Shown: piece after piece, positions 55,622 to 63,898 of the stretch
Numbering within the stretch: the stretch's first letter is position 1
Layout of the letters: every line of letters starts with the position of its first letter
NCBI RefSeq assembly: GCF_014647635.1
Contig: NZ_BMPO01000004.1
Location: 458,968-522,967, forward strand
From: Pseudomonas matsuisoli
GTDB taxonomy: Bacteria; Pseudomonadota; Gammaproteobacteria; Pseudomonadales; Pseudomonadaceae
DNA: 64,000 bases
Direction: 5' to 3'
The notes under the pieces: model-generated
The model's database searches: none
Told to the model about the DNA's origin: nothing
What the model saw: the letters and a program-made list of their open reading frames with translations, nothing else
Translations under genes and position numbers: made by a program

Positions 55622-56026
55622 ATGAATCAACGCGATGTTGTCTTTCCGGCGGGCCGCCAGGCGCTCTATGAACGCAACCGCTATTCACCCGCCGTCCGCG
55701 CCAACGGTTTTCTCTTCGTTTCCGGGCAGGTCGGTAGCCGCGAAGATGGCTCACCCGAGCCGGGTCTACAGGCGCAGGTACGCTTGGCGTTCGAGAATCT
55801 GAACGCGGTACTGAAGGCGGCGGATGCGTCCTTCGGCGATGTCGTGGACGTGACGGTATTCATCGTCGATCCCGAGGCGAATTTCGAAACGATCTGGGAG
55901 GTGGTGCCTGAATATTGGGGCGATGCGCCGTACCCAAATATCACCTGCGTCGGCGTCACGTGGCTGTACGGGTTTCAATTCGAAATCAAAGTGGTCGTCA
56001 AGCTGCCCTCGGAGGAGGCCCGCTAA
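55622..56026 (+). CDS. RidA/YjgF-family protein 1
   Basis: A 134-residue Rid protein, of the group that may hydrolyse reactive enamines/imines or act as a pathway-specific deaminase. Conserved GFLFVSGQVGSREDG (29-43), AFENLNAVLKAADASFGDVVDVTVFI and the C-terminal EIKVVVKLP. The arginine that marks imine-deaminating RidA (about position 105) is not evident: the stretch reads NITCVGVTWLYG, so activity may differ from archetypal RidA. GGGAGA precedes the ATG. Probably controlled by the divergent LysR protein. Confidence 0.87.
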   Translation: MNQRDVVFPAGRQALYERNRYSPAVRANGFLFVSGQVGSREDGSPEPGLQAQVRLAFENLNAVLKAADASFGDVVDVTVFIVDPEANFETIWEVVPEYWGDAPYPNITCVGVTWLYGFQFEIKVVVKLPSEEAR

Positions 56027-56041
56027 CACCCGGCCAGCGGC

Positions 56042-57463
56042 TCAGTCGTGCGAGGTCAGTAGCGTCTTGGCAACCTCGCCGACCTCGCGAACCGCCGCCT
56101 CGATTTGCGGCGTGGGCCGCGCCGCATAGCTCATGCGCAGGCAATTGCGGTATTTGCCAGCGGCCGAGAAGATCGATCCCGGCGCGATCTGTATGCCTTT
56201 GGGCCGTAATAGCTTGTTCAGCCGTAGGCTGTCGAACCCCTCTTCAAGCTCGACCCACAGCATGAAGCTTCCCTCCGGGCGGCTGGCTTTGGCGTTTTCC
56301 GGGAAGTAACGGCCAACCCACTCAATCATCTGATCCCGGCTGCGCTGGTACAGGTGGCGCATGCGGCGCAAGTGCGGATCGAAGTGGCCGCCTTCGATGA
56401 ACGCGCTCATGGCCAGCTGCGGCAGGGTCGCGGTGGGGCCACTGCCCATGTACTTCATGTGCAGCACTTGGTCGTAATAGCGGCCGGGCGCAATCCAGCC
56501 CGTGCGTAACCCCGGCGCGATGCTCTTGGAAAATGAGCTGCATAACAGCACGCGACCATCCTCATCGAAGGATTTGATCGTGCGCGGGCGGGGGTATCGA
56601 TAAGCTAGGTCGCCATACACATCGTCCTCGATGATGGCGAGGTCATAACGTTGGGCGAGTGCCAACAGTGCCCGCTTTTTGTGGTCCGGCATGCTGTAAC
56701 CCAGCGGGTTGTTGCAGCTCGGTGTGAGCTGCAACACCTTGATGGGCCACTGCTCCAGGGCCATTTCCAGGGCTTCGAGGCTGATTCCCTCGATGGGGTC
56801 AGTGGGCAGTTCAAGGGCCTTTAGCCCGAAGCCCTTGAGCGCCTGCATCACGCCATGGAACGCAGGCGAGTCCACAGCGACGACGTCACCTGGAACGCAC
56901 AGTGCACGGATCGCGGTGGAAAGCGCTTCGTGGCAACCATTGGTGATGATCAATTCACTGGCAGGCGTCTGGCAGCCTGAATCCAACATCAGACGCGCAA
57001 TCTGTTCACGCAACTGCAGGTTGCCCTGAATGCTGCCGTACGTCAGGCCAGAGAGGCTTTGTTGGCGGCCGAAGCGCGAGAGGGCACGGGTCAGCGGCTT
57101 GAGAGTCGGGCTGTCGATATCGGGTCGACCCCGGCCAAATTGGGTCAGGTGCTCGCTGGGTTCTTCGCTCATCAGGTCGAGCACCTGCTCCCATTGCGAG
57201 ACATCGACGGGTCGCTGCGTTCCGCGAGTCGCTTGCGGCAGTTCCGGTACCTGGCGCGTCTCGGGCACGTAGTAGCCCGATTTGGCGCGTGGAACAGCGA
57301 GCCGTTTGTCCTCCAGGACTCGGTAGGCCTGCTGCACGGTACTGAGGCTGACTCCATGTTCGATACCAAGCGAACGTACGGACGGCAGGCGGTCGCCGGG
57401 TCGGTAGAGACCCTGGCGAATGCGTGTCTCGATAGCTTCGGCAAGGTTTTCGTACAGGGTCAT
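56042..57463 (-). CDS. MocR-type PLP-dependent regulator (GntR-aminotransferase)
   Basis: A 473-residue fusion of a GntR winged helix (1-70; GDRLPSVRSLGIEHGVSLSTVQQAYRVLEDK) and a fold-type-I aminotransferase domain (about 105-470). PLP contacts: ITNGCHEALSTAI, SCNNPLGY, EDDVYGDLAY and the Schiff-base lysine in CSSFSKSIAPGLRTGW. It is divergent from DUF1127 gene 2, as yjiR is near yjiS in E. coli, and the shared upstream region has two TCTGTATG repeats; a like pair precedes DUF1127 gene 1. Its effector is unknown. Confidence 0.92.
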   Translation of the reverse strand: MTLYENLAEAIETRIRQGLYRPGDRLPSVRSLGIEHGVSLSTVQQAYRVLEDKRLAVPRAKSGYYVPETRQVPELPQATRGTQRPVDVSQWEQVLDLMSEEPSEHLTQFGRGRPDIDSPTLKPLTRALSRFGRQQSLSGLTYGSIQGNLQLREQIARLMLDSGCQTPASELIITNGCHEALSTAIRALCVPGDVVAVDSPAFHGVMQALKGFGLKALELPTDPIEGISLEALEMALEQWPIKVLQLTPSCNNPLGYSMPDHKKRALLALAQRYDLAIIEDDVYGDLAYRYPRPRTIKSFDEDGRVLLCSSFSKSIAPGLRTGWIAPGRYYDQVLHMKYMGSGPTATLPQLAMSAFIEGGHFDPHLRRMRHLYQRSRDQMIEWVGRYFPENAKASRPEGSFMLWVELEEGFDSLRLNKLLRPKGIQIAPGSIFSAAGKYRNCLRMSYAARPTPQIEAAVREVGEVAKTLLTSHD

Positions 57464-57536
57464 TCGCGGCAGCTCCAGCGGCGGGAAGCGATGCGCTCGG
57501 GCTTCGGGTTAGCTATTCGCATCGCGTGTCGATGTT

Positions 57537-57584
57537 TCTGTATGGGCGATTTACTAAAGTAGAGGATCTAGAGAAATCTGTATG
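57537..57584 (+). promoter_or_regulatory. TCTGTATG repeats between MocR gene and DUF1127 gene 2
   Basis: TCTGTATG at 57537-57544 and 57577-57584, direct orientation, 40 bp start to start, flanked by GGGC and GGTCC. Nearly the same geometry as upstream of DUF1127 gene 1 (41 bp). Confidence 0.6.
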
Positions 57585-57726
57585 GTCCGGCATGATGAGA
57601 CCCGCTTGGGCGTGTTGCAAGATGCCGCGACGCAAGGGCGCGCGACGGAACCGGGACAACGTTCACTGCCACCCACCGACCGCTGGCCGTAATTGAGAAA
57701 ACTGCGCAACTGCACAGGTGAAACAA

Positions 57727-58122
57727 ATGAACGCCACCCCCCCGAGCACGATCAAGCGGATTGAGGTTATTCCCGGCAGGAGCCCACGTTTGAAACCGGC
57801 ATCGCGCCAGAGCGAGCCACAGAGAATGAACCCGCGTCAGCAGTGCGGCCTCGATGAGGAATATGACGAACGACGCGACCGACGCATACGCCAGGACACC
57901 CAGCTGGACGCCGACCGGAGCCACCGCGAAGCGCCCGATCTTACCTCGCCTGCTTCCGAGAACCCCTGGAAGAAACAAGGCTTCTGGCAGCGGCTGCGGC
58001 AACGAGCAAGTACGCGCCGGGCGTTGTTGAACATGGACGATGCCACGCTAAAGGACATTGGCTTGACCCGCGAGCAGGCTTTGAAAGAAGCGCTCGTGCC
58101 TATCTGGCGACTGTTTCGCTAG
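57727..58122 (+). CDS. DUF1127 (YjiS-like) protein 2 with N-terminal extension
   Basis: A 131-residue protein. The C-terminal 45 residues form the DUF1127 domain (FWQRLRQRASTRRALLNMDDATLKDIGLTREQALKEALVPIWRLFR), clearly akin to gene 1. The first 85 residues are hydrophilic and charged (DEEYDERRDRRIRQDTQLDADRSHREAPD) and look disordered. AGGTGA lies 5 nt before ATG 57727, supporting the long form; ATG 57826 would give 98 residues. Function unknown; likely under the divergent MocR protein. Confidence 0.78.
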   Translation: MNATPPSTIKRIEVIPGRSPRLKPASRQSEPQRMNPRQQCGLDEEYDERRDRRIRQDTQLDADRSHREAPDLTSPASENPWKKQGFWQRLRQRASTRRALLNMDDATLKDIGLTREQALKEALVPIWRLFR

Positions 58123-58140
58123 GCTGCCCGCAACGCAAAA

Positions 58141-58175
58141 AAAGCCCGCTGCCACCTGGGAGGCGACAACGGGCT
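58141..58175 (-). terminator. Minus-strand terminator
   Basis: On the minus strand GCCCGTTG ... CAGCGGGC with an inner hairpin, followed by TTTTTTT. It points toward lower coordinates and can end transcripts coming from the oxidase gene at 58391-59695, leaving a 3' region of about 220 nt. Confidence 0.8.
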
Positions 58176-58190
58176 GCGTTACCACCGCGG

Positions 58191-58286
58191 TTATTCCTCG
58201 TCGAGCAGGGCGTAGGCGATGACGTAGTCGCCGCGGTTCGGCGACTGCCGCGCGCCGCCGGTGGTCAGCATGCCGAACGTGGCCAT
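58191..58286 (-). CDS. Possible 31-residue small protein
   Basis: A short frame, MATFGMLTTGGARQSPNRGD and onward to ALLDEE, ending 16 nt before a strong terminator on the same strand. Codon choice looks like that of the neighbours, but no clear ribosome site was found and there is no family I recognise. It could be a remnant of a longer gene or chance. Confidence 0.25.
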   Translation of the reverse strand: MATFGMLTTGGARQSPNRGDYVIAYALLDEE

Positions 58287-58390
58287 CCGATGTGGCCAAC
58301 GGCGGGCGGATAGAGAAGATTATTGAGCGCGTATGGAGGGCAGGCGACAGGTGTTCCTGCTTGGTAACGACGAAGGTATCTCAAACCCGC

Positions 58391-59695
58391 TTAGACCAGC
58401 TCCTTTAGCCGGTACCACAGCATCCCCAGCGCCAGCAACGGAGAGCGAAGGTAGCGCCCGCCCGGAAACGTGGGATGCGCGACGCCGGCAAAGAGATCGA
58501 ACCGCCCCTGCGCCTGTCCTGCGATCGCTTCCGCCAGGAGCTTTCCAGCAAGGTGCGTCGCGTTGACGCCGTGGCCGGAATAGGCCTGCGCATAGTAGAC
58601 GTTGGGGTGCGCGCTCAGCCGCCCGATCTGCGGCAATCGGTTGGCGCCGATACCGATCATGCCGCCCCATTGAAAGTCGATGCGAGCATCGCTCAGGTGC
58701 GGAAAGACCTCGAGCATTTTTGGCCGCATGTAGGCCGCGATGTCCTTTGGATCTCGCCCTGAATAGTGGCAGGCACCGCCAAACAGCAGGCGGTTGTCGG
58801 CCGAGAGACGGAAGTAATCCAGTGCCACACGTTGGTCACAGACCGCCATATTGCGCGGCAGCAACTGACGGGCGCGTTCCTCACCCAGCGGTTCGGTGGC
58901 GATGATGTAGCTGCCGGCCGGCAGCACCTTACCGCCGAGTTCGGGCTGCAGGTCGCCCAAGTACGCGTTGCAGGCGATGATCAATGTATCTGCACGCACC
59001 GCGCCGCGTTCGCTGTGTACGGTAACGCGCGCGCCGTACTCGATCCGGGTGGCTGGCGTCTGTTCGAACAGCTGTACGCCAAGGGATTGCGCCAGCGCCG
59101 CTTCGCCCAGGGCGAGGTTGAGCGGGTGCAGGTGGCCGGACCCCATGTCAATCAAGCCACCGACGTAGCGATCGCTGCCGATGACTTCGTGCACTTCATG
59201 GGCTTCCAGTACGCGTAGTTCGTGGCGATAGCCGAGTGCTTTCAAGTTGTCCAGATCTTCTCGAAACCCCTGAAGATGCGCGGGCTTGTTCGCCAGATCG
59301 CAATAGCCCCAGGTCAGGTCACAGTCGATGCCGTTGTCCTCGACGCGCCGCCGGACCAATTCCACGGCTTCGAGCCCCATGCGCTTCAACGTCTGGACGC
59401 CTTCGATACCGATCTGCCGACGGAACTGCTCCAGGTCATGGCCGATTCCCCGAATGAGCTGCCCGCCATTGCGCCCGCTAGCGCCCCAGCCGATTCGATG
59501 AGCCTCCAGCAATACAACGGAAAAGCCGCGTTGTGCCAGTTCGATAGCGCTGTTCAACCCTGAAAAACCACCGCCGATGATGCACACGTCGGCGTTGATT
59601 TCGCCTTGCAGTGGCGGGCAATCCAGTGTGCGGTTCGCCGTTGCGGCGTAGTAGGACGGGGCGTGGGATTCGAGAGGTCGAACGCGGGCGTTCAT
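58391..59695 (-). CDS. FAD-dependent oxidoreductase (gamma-glutamylputrescine oxidase type)
   Basis: A DAO-superfamily flavoenzyme of 434 residues. The dinucleotide motif is CIIGGGFSGLNSAIELAQRGFSVVLLEA (about 38-65), followed by GASGRNGGQLIRGIGHD, and the C-terminal FAD contact GYSGHGVNATHLAGKLLAEAI. It resembles PuuB and the oxidase gene next to the lrp/dadR gene in P. aeruginosa (PA5309). Substrate is likely a glutamylated or free amine; not resolved. Confidence 0.87.
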   Translation of the reverse strand: MNARVRPLESHAPSYYAATANRTLDCPPLQGEINADVCIIGGGFSGLNSAIELAQRGFSVVLLEAHRIGWGASGRNGGQLIRGIGHDLEQFRRQIGIEGVQTLKRMGLEAVELVRRRVEDNGIDCDLTWGYCDLANKPAHLQGFREDLDNLKALGYRHELRVLEAHEVHEVIGSDRYVGGLIDMGSGHLHPLNLALGEAALAQSLGVQLFEQTPATRIEYGARVTVHSERGAVRADTLIIACNAYLGDLQPELGGKVLPAGSYIIATEPLGEERARQLLPRNMAVCDQRVALDYFRLSADNRLLFGGACHYSGRDPKDIAAYMRPKMLEVFPHLSDARIDFQWGGMIGIGANRLPQIGRLSAHPNVYYAQAYSGHGVNATHLAGKLLAEAIAGQAQGRFDLFAGVAHPTFPGGRYLRSPLLALGMLWYRLKELV

Positions 59696-59773
59696 GAGAG
59701 GCTTCCTGGAAGAATCGTTTGAAGGCGGGTGCGAGGATAAGCATCGCTAATCACATTGACCAGAGAGGGATCT

Positions 59774-60262
59774 TCACTCCTGGATCGGCAGTGTCAACGA
59801 CTCCTTCACCTCTTCCATCACGATGTAGCTCTTCGATTCGCGTACGTGCGGCAGCTTGAGGAGGATGTCGCCGAGCAGTTTGCGGTAGCTGGTCATTTCG
59901 TTGATACGAGCTTTGACGAGGTAGTCGAAATCGCCGGAGACGAGGTGGCATTCGAGGACGTGGGGCAGCTTGAGAACGGCGCGGCGGAACTCGTCGAAGG
60001 TATCGCCGGACTTGTAGTCCAGGCTGATCTCGACGAACACCAGTAGGCTCGCTTTGAGCTGTTGCGGGTTGAGCCGCGCGTGGTAGCCCATGATGATGCC
60101 TTCGCGTTCCAGGCGCCTCACCCGTTCGGTGCAGGGGGTCGTGGAGAGACCTACGCGTTCGCCTAATTCGGTGAAAGAGATACGGCCATCGTCCTGCAGG
60201 ATGCGCAGGATATTGCGATCGATCTTGTCCAGCTCGCGCTTGCTCTGGTGCTGGGTACGCAT
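59774..60262 (-). CDS. dadR: Lrp/AsnC-family regulator (DadR)
   Basis: A 162-residue leucine-responsive-type regulator: helix-turn-helix (about 12-60, LDKIDRNILRILQDDGRISFTELGERVGLSTTPCTERVRRLE) and RAM ligand domain (70-150, SGDFDYLVKARINEM). Divergent from dadA, as the L-alanine-responsive activator DadR in P. aeruginosa, so this role is likely. ATG 60262; a second ATG two codons upstream. Confidence 0.92.
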   Translation of the reverse strand: MRTQHQSKRELDKIDRNILRILQDDGRISFTELGERVGLSTTPCTERVRRLEREGIIMGYHARLNPQQLKASLLVFVEISLDYKSGDTFDEFRRAVLKLPHVLECHLVSGDFDYLVKARINEMTSYRKLLGDILLKLPHVRESKSYIVMEEVKESLTLPIQE

Positions 60263-60302
60263 AGGCACTCCGTTAAAGGCGGTGGTGACGAGAAATTCAC
60301 TC

Positions 60303-60312
60303 GAATATATTC
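60303..60312. promoter_or_regulatory. Candidate DadR/Lrp site
   Basis: Perfect 10-bp AT-rich palindrome GAATATATTC in the dadR-dadA intergenic region, followed by CATGCATATGG. Fits the loose AT-rich Lrp-type pattern. Confidence 0.35.
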
Positions 60313-60411
60313 ATGCATATGGTTAAAAGCACTGCCAATGCTTTTTTACACTAGCCACTACTTTGCTACTTAATCTCCGTTTCCGACAAAACCTGTCGTG
60401 GGAGTCGCTAA

Positions 60412-61713
60412 ATGCGTGTGATGGTCCTTGGCAGTGGCGTGATTGGTACCGTAAGCGCCTATTACCTGGCCCGTGCGGGTTTCGAGGTCGTGGTGGTCGA
60501 TCGCCAACCCGGTGTCGCGCTGGAAACCAGTTTTGCCAATGCCGGGCAGGTGTCGCCGGGTTATGCGTCCCCGTGGGCAGCGCCCGGTGTTCCGTTGAAA
60601 GCCATCAAATGGATGTTGCAGAAAAAGCATGCGCCCCTGGCGATACGTCCTACCGCGGATGCCGATCAATACCTGTGGATGGCGCAGATGCTGCGCAATT
60701 GCACGGCCGAGCGTTATGCGATCAACAAGGCGCGCATGGTCCGACTGTCGGAGTACAGTCGCGACTGCTTGGACGAGCTGCGCGCCGAAACCGGCATCCA
60801 ATATGAGGGCCGGCAATTAGGCACGACGCAGTTGTTCCGGACGCAGGCGCAGGTCGATGCGGCGGCCAAGGACACAGCGGTGTTGGAGCAGTCGGGTGTG
60901 CCGTATGAGCTGCTCGATCGCGAAGGGATTGCCCGCGTCGAACCGGCTCTGGCGCAGGTGAAGCATAAGTTGGCGGGTGCATTACGGTTGCCGAATGATC
61001 AAACCGGTGACTGCCAGATGTTCACCACACGGTTGGCCGACCTGGCAAAGGCGCTGGGTGTGGAATTCCGCTTTGGGCAGACCATCGAGCGACTGGACGT
61101 TGTGGGCGACCGCATCGAAGGTGTCTGGATCGATGGCAAGCGAGAGACGGCGGACCGCTATGTTCTTGCTCTTGGCAGCTACAGCCCGCAGCTGCTCAAG
61201 CCGCTGGGCATCAAGGCGCCGGTCTATCCGCTCAAGGGGTATTCGCTGACGGTGCCGATCGTGAACCCGGACCTGGCGCCGCGCTCGACCATTCTCGACG
61301 AGACCTACAAGGTGGCGATTACTCGCTTCGACGGGCGTATTCGCGTCGGTGGCATGGCGGAACTTGCCGGTTTCGACCTGTCGCTCAACCCGGAACGGCG
61401 CGAAACGCTTGAGATGATCACCAACGACCTGTACGGCCAGGGCGGCGACGTGAGTCAGGCGACGTTCTGGACCGGTCTGCGCCCTGCAACGCCAGATGGC
61501 ACGCCGATTGTGGGGGCGACGCCGTTTCGAAACCTGTTTCTGAACACGGGACACGGTACCCTTGGTTGGACCATGGCTTGCGGCTCTGGTCGCTTCCTGG
61601 CGGATGTCATGGCCCAGAAGCGTCCGCAGATCAGCGCCGAAGGTCTGGATATTTCCCGTTATGGCACAACTAAGGAGCTCAATACGCATGTCCATACAGC
61701 GCCTGCGAACTGA
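60412..61713 (+). CDS. dadA: D-amino acid dehydrogenase small subunit
   Basis: Membrane-associated flavoprotein oxidising D-alanine to pyruvate and ammonia (EC 1.4.5.-/1.4.99.6). 433 residues: [23 protein letters not shown] (FAD loop 7-12), [20 protein letters not shown] and the C-terminal [20 protein letters not shown]. First gene of dadA-ridA-dadX; the Rid gene starts inside its last codons. Confidence 0.96.
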   Translation: MRVMVLGSGVIGTVSAYYLARAGFEVVVVDRQPGVALETSFANAGQVSPGYASPWAAPGVPLKAIKWMLQKKHAPLAIRPTADADQYLWMAQMLRNCTAERYAINKARMVRLSEYSRDCLDELRAETGIQYEGRQLGTTQLFRTQAQVDAAAKDTAVLEQSGVPYELLDREGIARVEPALAQVKHKLAGALRLPNDQTGDCQMFTTRLADLAKALGVEFRFGQTIERLDVVGDRIEGVWIDGKRETADRYVLALGSYSPQLLKPLGIKAPVYPLKGYSLTVPIVNPDLAPRSTILDETYKVAITRFDGRIRVGGMAELAGFDLSLNPERRETLEMITNDLYGQGGDVSQATFWTGLRPATPDGTPIVGATPFRNLFLNTGHGTLGWTMACGSGRFLADVMAQKRPQISAEGLDISRYGTTKELNTHVHTAPAN

Positions 61714-62038
61714 TCCACGCCTGAGTGAAGTCGTCATTCACAACGGCACCGTCTACCTGGCGGGTCAGTTGGATGAAAACTTAAGCGAAGGCATCGAAGC
61801 CCAGACCCGGGCTACGCTCGACAGCATCGATACGTTTCTGGCCGAAGCCGGCACTGACAAGTCGCGCATCCTGTCGGTCACCATCTTTCTCAAGAACATC
61901 GATGATCGCGACGGTATGAACAAGGTTTGGGACGCTTGGGTGCCGGCAGGCCAGTCGCCAGCACGCGCCTGTGTCGAGGCGAAAATGTACTCGCCTGATC
62001 TGCTGGTCGAGATGACCGTGATTGCCGCTTTGCCCTGA
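61688..62038 (+). CDS. RidA-family protein 2 of the dad operon
   Basis: A 116-residue Rid protein with [49 protein letters not shown] and [23 protein letters not shown]; the arginine of the ARACVEA stretch is at the place needed for imine hydrolysis. It overlaps dadA by 26 nt, so it is translationally coupled, and probably destroys the 2-aminoacrylate/imine-type by-products of D-alanine oxidation. Same position as PA5303. Confidence 0.92.
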   Translation: MSIQRLRTDPRLSEVVIHNGTVYLAGQLDENLSEGIEAQTRATLDSIDTFLAEAGTDKSRILSVTIFLKNIDDRDGMNKVWDAWVPAGQSPARACVEAKMYSPDLLVEMTVIAALP

Positions 62039-62046
62039 TTGCGTTA

Positions 62047-62102
62047 GCCCCATGGGGGAGCGGGCCACGCGAGCGTTTCGCAGCCAAGGCCCGCTCCCAT
62101 AG
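62047..62102. repeat. REP-type repeat
   Basis: GGGAGCGGGCCACGCGAGCG ... CAAGGCCCGCTCCCATAG, a diverged unit of the family seen at 48609, between ridA and dadX. Confidence 0.7.
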
Positions 62103-62162
62103 TCGTTGTACGTTTCCCCTTATCCGCTAGCCACCTTTCATTCGTAGTTCGAGAATTTCCTC

Positions 62163-63239
62163 ATGCGTCCCGCCCGCGCTCTGATCGACCTGTCTGCTCT
62201 TCGTCATAACTATCGCCTGGCTCTCGAGTTGAGCAGCGCGAAGGCGCTTGCCGTGATCAAGGCAGATGCCTACGGGCACGGCGCGGTACGGTGTGCCGAG
62301 GCGCTTGAAGGCGACGCGCAAGGGTTCGCTGTTGCGGCAATCGAAGAAGCGCTCGAGCTACGCGCGGCAGGTGTCACTAAGCCTATCCTGTTGCTCGAAG
62401 GTATCTTCGAGCCGAGTGAGCTGGCTTTGGTGGACGCGCATGACCTCTGGATCGTGGTGCACTCTGCGTGGCAGGTGGACGCGATCGAGCGGGCCAATCT
62501 GCGCCAACCGGTGACGGTATGGTTGAAGGTCGATTCGGGCATGCATCGTGTTGGTTTCCATCCATACGAATACGCGGCGATATGGCGGCGTCTACAGGCG
62601 ACGGGAAAGGTGCGCGACATCGTGTTCATGACGCATTTTTCTAGAGCCGACGAGCCCGATTGCCCGCGAACCGCCGAGCAATTGGCGACGTTCGAAGCCG
62701 CCCGCGAAGGCTTGTCAGGCGAAACGAGCCTATGCAATTCACCGGCTTTGCTGGCGTGGCCACAGGTGCGTAGCGATTGGGTACGCCCGGGCATCATGTT
62801 GTACGGTGCATCGCCTTTCGAAATGCCGCAGGAGCAAGTCTCCCGCCTGGTGCCGGTGATGACGCTGGAATCGAAGGTCATCGCCGTGCGTGAACTGCCG
62901 CCAAACGAACCGGTCGGGTACGGCGCGCGTTTCGTTTGCGAGCGACCGACGCGTGTCGGCGTCGTTGCCATGGGCTACGCCGACGGCTACCCACGGCATG
63001 CGCCGACCGGAACGCCAGTCTGCATCGATGGACGTCCGGGACGCATCATCGGGCGGGTGTCCATGGACATGTTGACGGTCGACCTGACCGATCATCCGCA
63101 CGCCGGGCTTGGCAGCACGGTCGAGTTCTGGGGGCGCAACGTGCTTGCGAGCGACATCGCAATGACAGCCGGCACGATTCCTTACCAAATCTTCTGCAAC
63201 GTGCGCCGGGTGCAGCGCGAATACCGCGACGGGCTGTAG
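62163..63239 (+). CDS. dadX: Alanine racemase, catabolic
   Basis: PLP enzyme converting L- to D-alanine (EC 5.1.1.1) to feed DadA. 358 residues: Schiff-base lysine in [13 protein letters not shown] (K33 region), catalytic tyrosine in PVGYGARF, and the phosphate loop region [11 protein letters not shown]. Operon position after dadA and ridA marks it as the catabolic racemase rather than Alr. Confidence 0.95.
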   Translation: MRPARALIDLSALRHNYRLALELSSAKALAVIKADAYGHGAVRCAEALEGDAQGFAVAAIEEALELRAAGVTKPILLLEGIFEPSELALVDAHDLWIVVHSAWQVDAIERANLRQPVTVWLKVDSGMHRVGFHPYEYAAIWRRLQATGKVRDIVFMTHFSRADEPDCPRTAEQLATFEAAREGLSGETSLCNSPALLAWPQVRSDWVRPGIMLYGASPFEMPQEQVSRLVPVMTLESKVIAVRELPPNEPVGYGARFVCERPTRVGVVAMGYADGYPRHAPTGTPVCIDGRPGRIIGRVSMDMLTVDLTDHPHAGLGSTVEFWGRNVLASDIAMTAGTIPYQIFCNVRRVQREYRDGL

Positions 63240-63318
63240 CGATCCCCGTGTTGAAAATCTTGAACACTGTGACATCATACGGCGCTCATTAACCCTATAT
63301 CCCGAGGGGATTCCGGTA

Positions 63319-63867
63319 TTGGACGTCGGTGTTCGGCTACAGGCCATTCGCAAGCTGAAAGGGCTTTCCCAACGCGAGCTCGCCAAGCGCGCAGGGGTCA
63401 CTAACAGCACGATTTCCATGATAGAGAAGAACAGCGTCAGCCCTTCGGTCAGCTCCCTCAAGAAGGTGCTGGCGGGCATTCCGATGTCGCTGGTCGAGTT
63501 CTTCTCGTTGGATGTCGAGCCCGACGCGCAGCCGCAAGTCATCTACCGGGCGAGCGAGCTGATCGATATTTCCAGCGGGACCGTCACCATGAAGCTCGTT
63601 GGCAAAGCCCATCCGAGTAGGGCGTTCGCCTTTCTGGACGAGACCTATCCCGCAGGCGCCGATACCGGTCGGGAAATGCTCAATCACGAGGGGCAGGAGG
63701 CCGGAATGGTCACCGAAGGACGTCTCGAGCTGACGGTGGGTGATGAGGTTTACGTGCTTGAAGCGGGCGATGGATATTACTTCGAAAGCAATCAACCGCA
63801 CCGCTTTCGCAACCCCTTCGACCAACCCGCGCGCTTGATCAGCGCGACCACGCCCGCGAATTTCTAA
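63319..63867 (+). CDS. XRE-cupin regulator (PuuR-like)
   Basis: A 182-residue repressor-type protein: Cro/C1 helix-turn-helix (about 6-60, LKGLSQRELAKRAGVTNSTISMIEKNSVSPSVSSLKKVL) and a C-terminal cupin (about 105-178, GREMLNHEGQEAGMVTEGRLELTVGDEVYVLEAGDGYYF). TTG start with AGGGG upstream. Same place as PA5301, next to dadX; relatives control polyamine or amino-acid breakdown, which fits the oxidase gene 4 kb upstream. Targets not visible. Confidence 0.9.
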   Translation: MDVGVRLQAIRKLKGLSQRELAKRAGVTNSTISMIEKNSVSPSVSSLKKVLAGIPMSLVEFFSLDVEPDAQPQVIYRASELIDISSGTVTMKLVGKAHPSRAFAFLDETYPAGADTGREMLNHEGQEAGMVTEGRLELTVGDEVYVLEAGDGYYFESNQPHRFRNPFDQPARLISATTPANF

Positions 63868-63898
63868 GCGGTGTTCCCGTAGATACCGTCTTCCCCCT

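Noticed and set aside
60325..60348. AAAAGCA-loop-TGCTTTTTT hairpin in the dadA leader, possible attenuator
   Set aside because: The stem has only 7 AT-rich pairs and overlaps the probable promoter region; no leader peptide or alternative fold was found.
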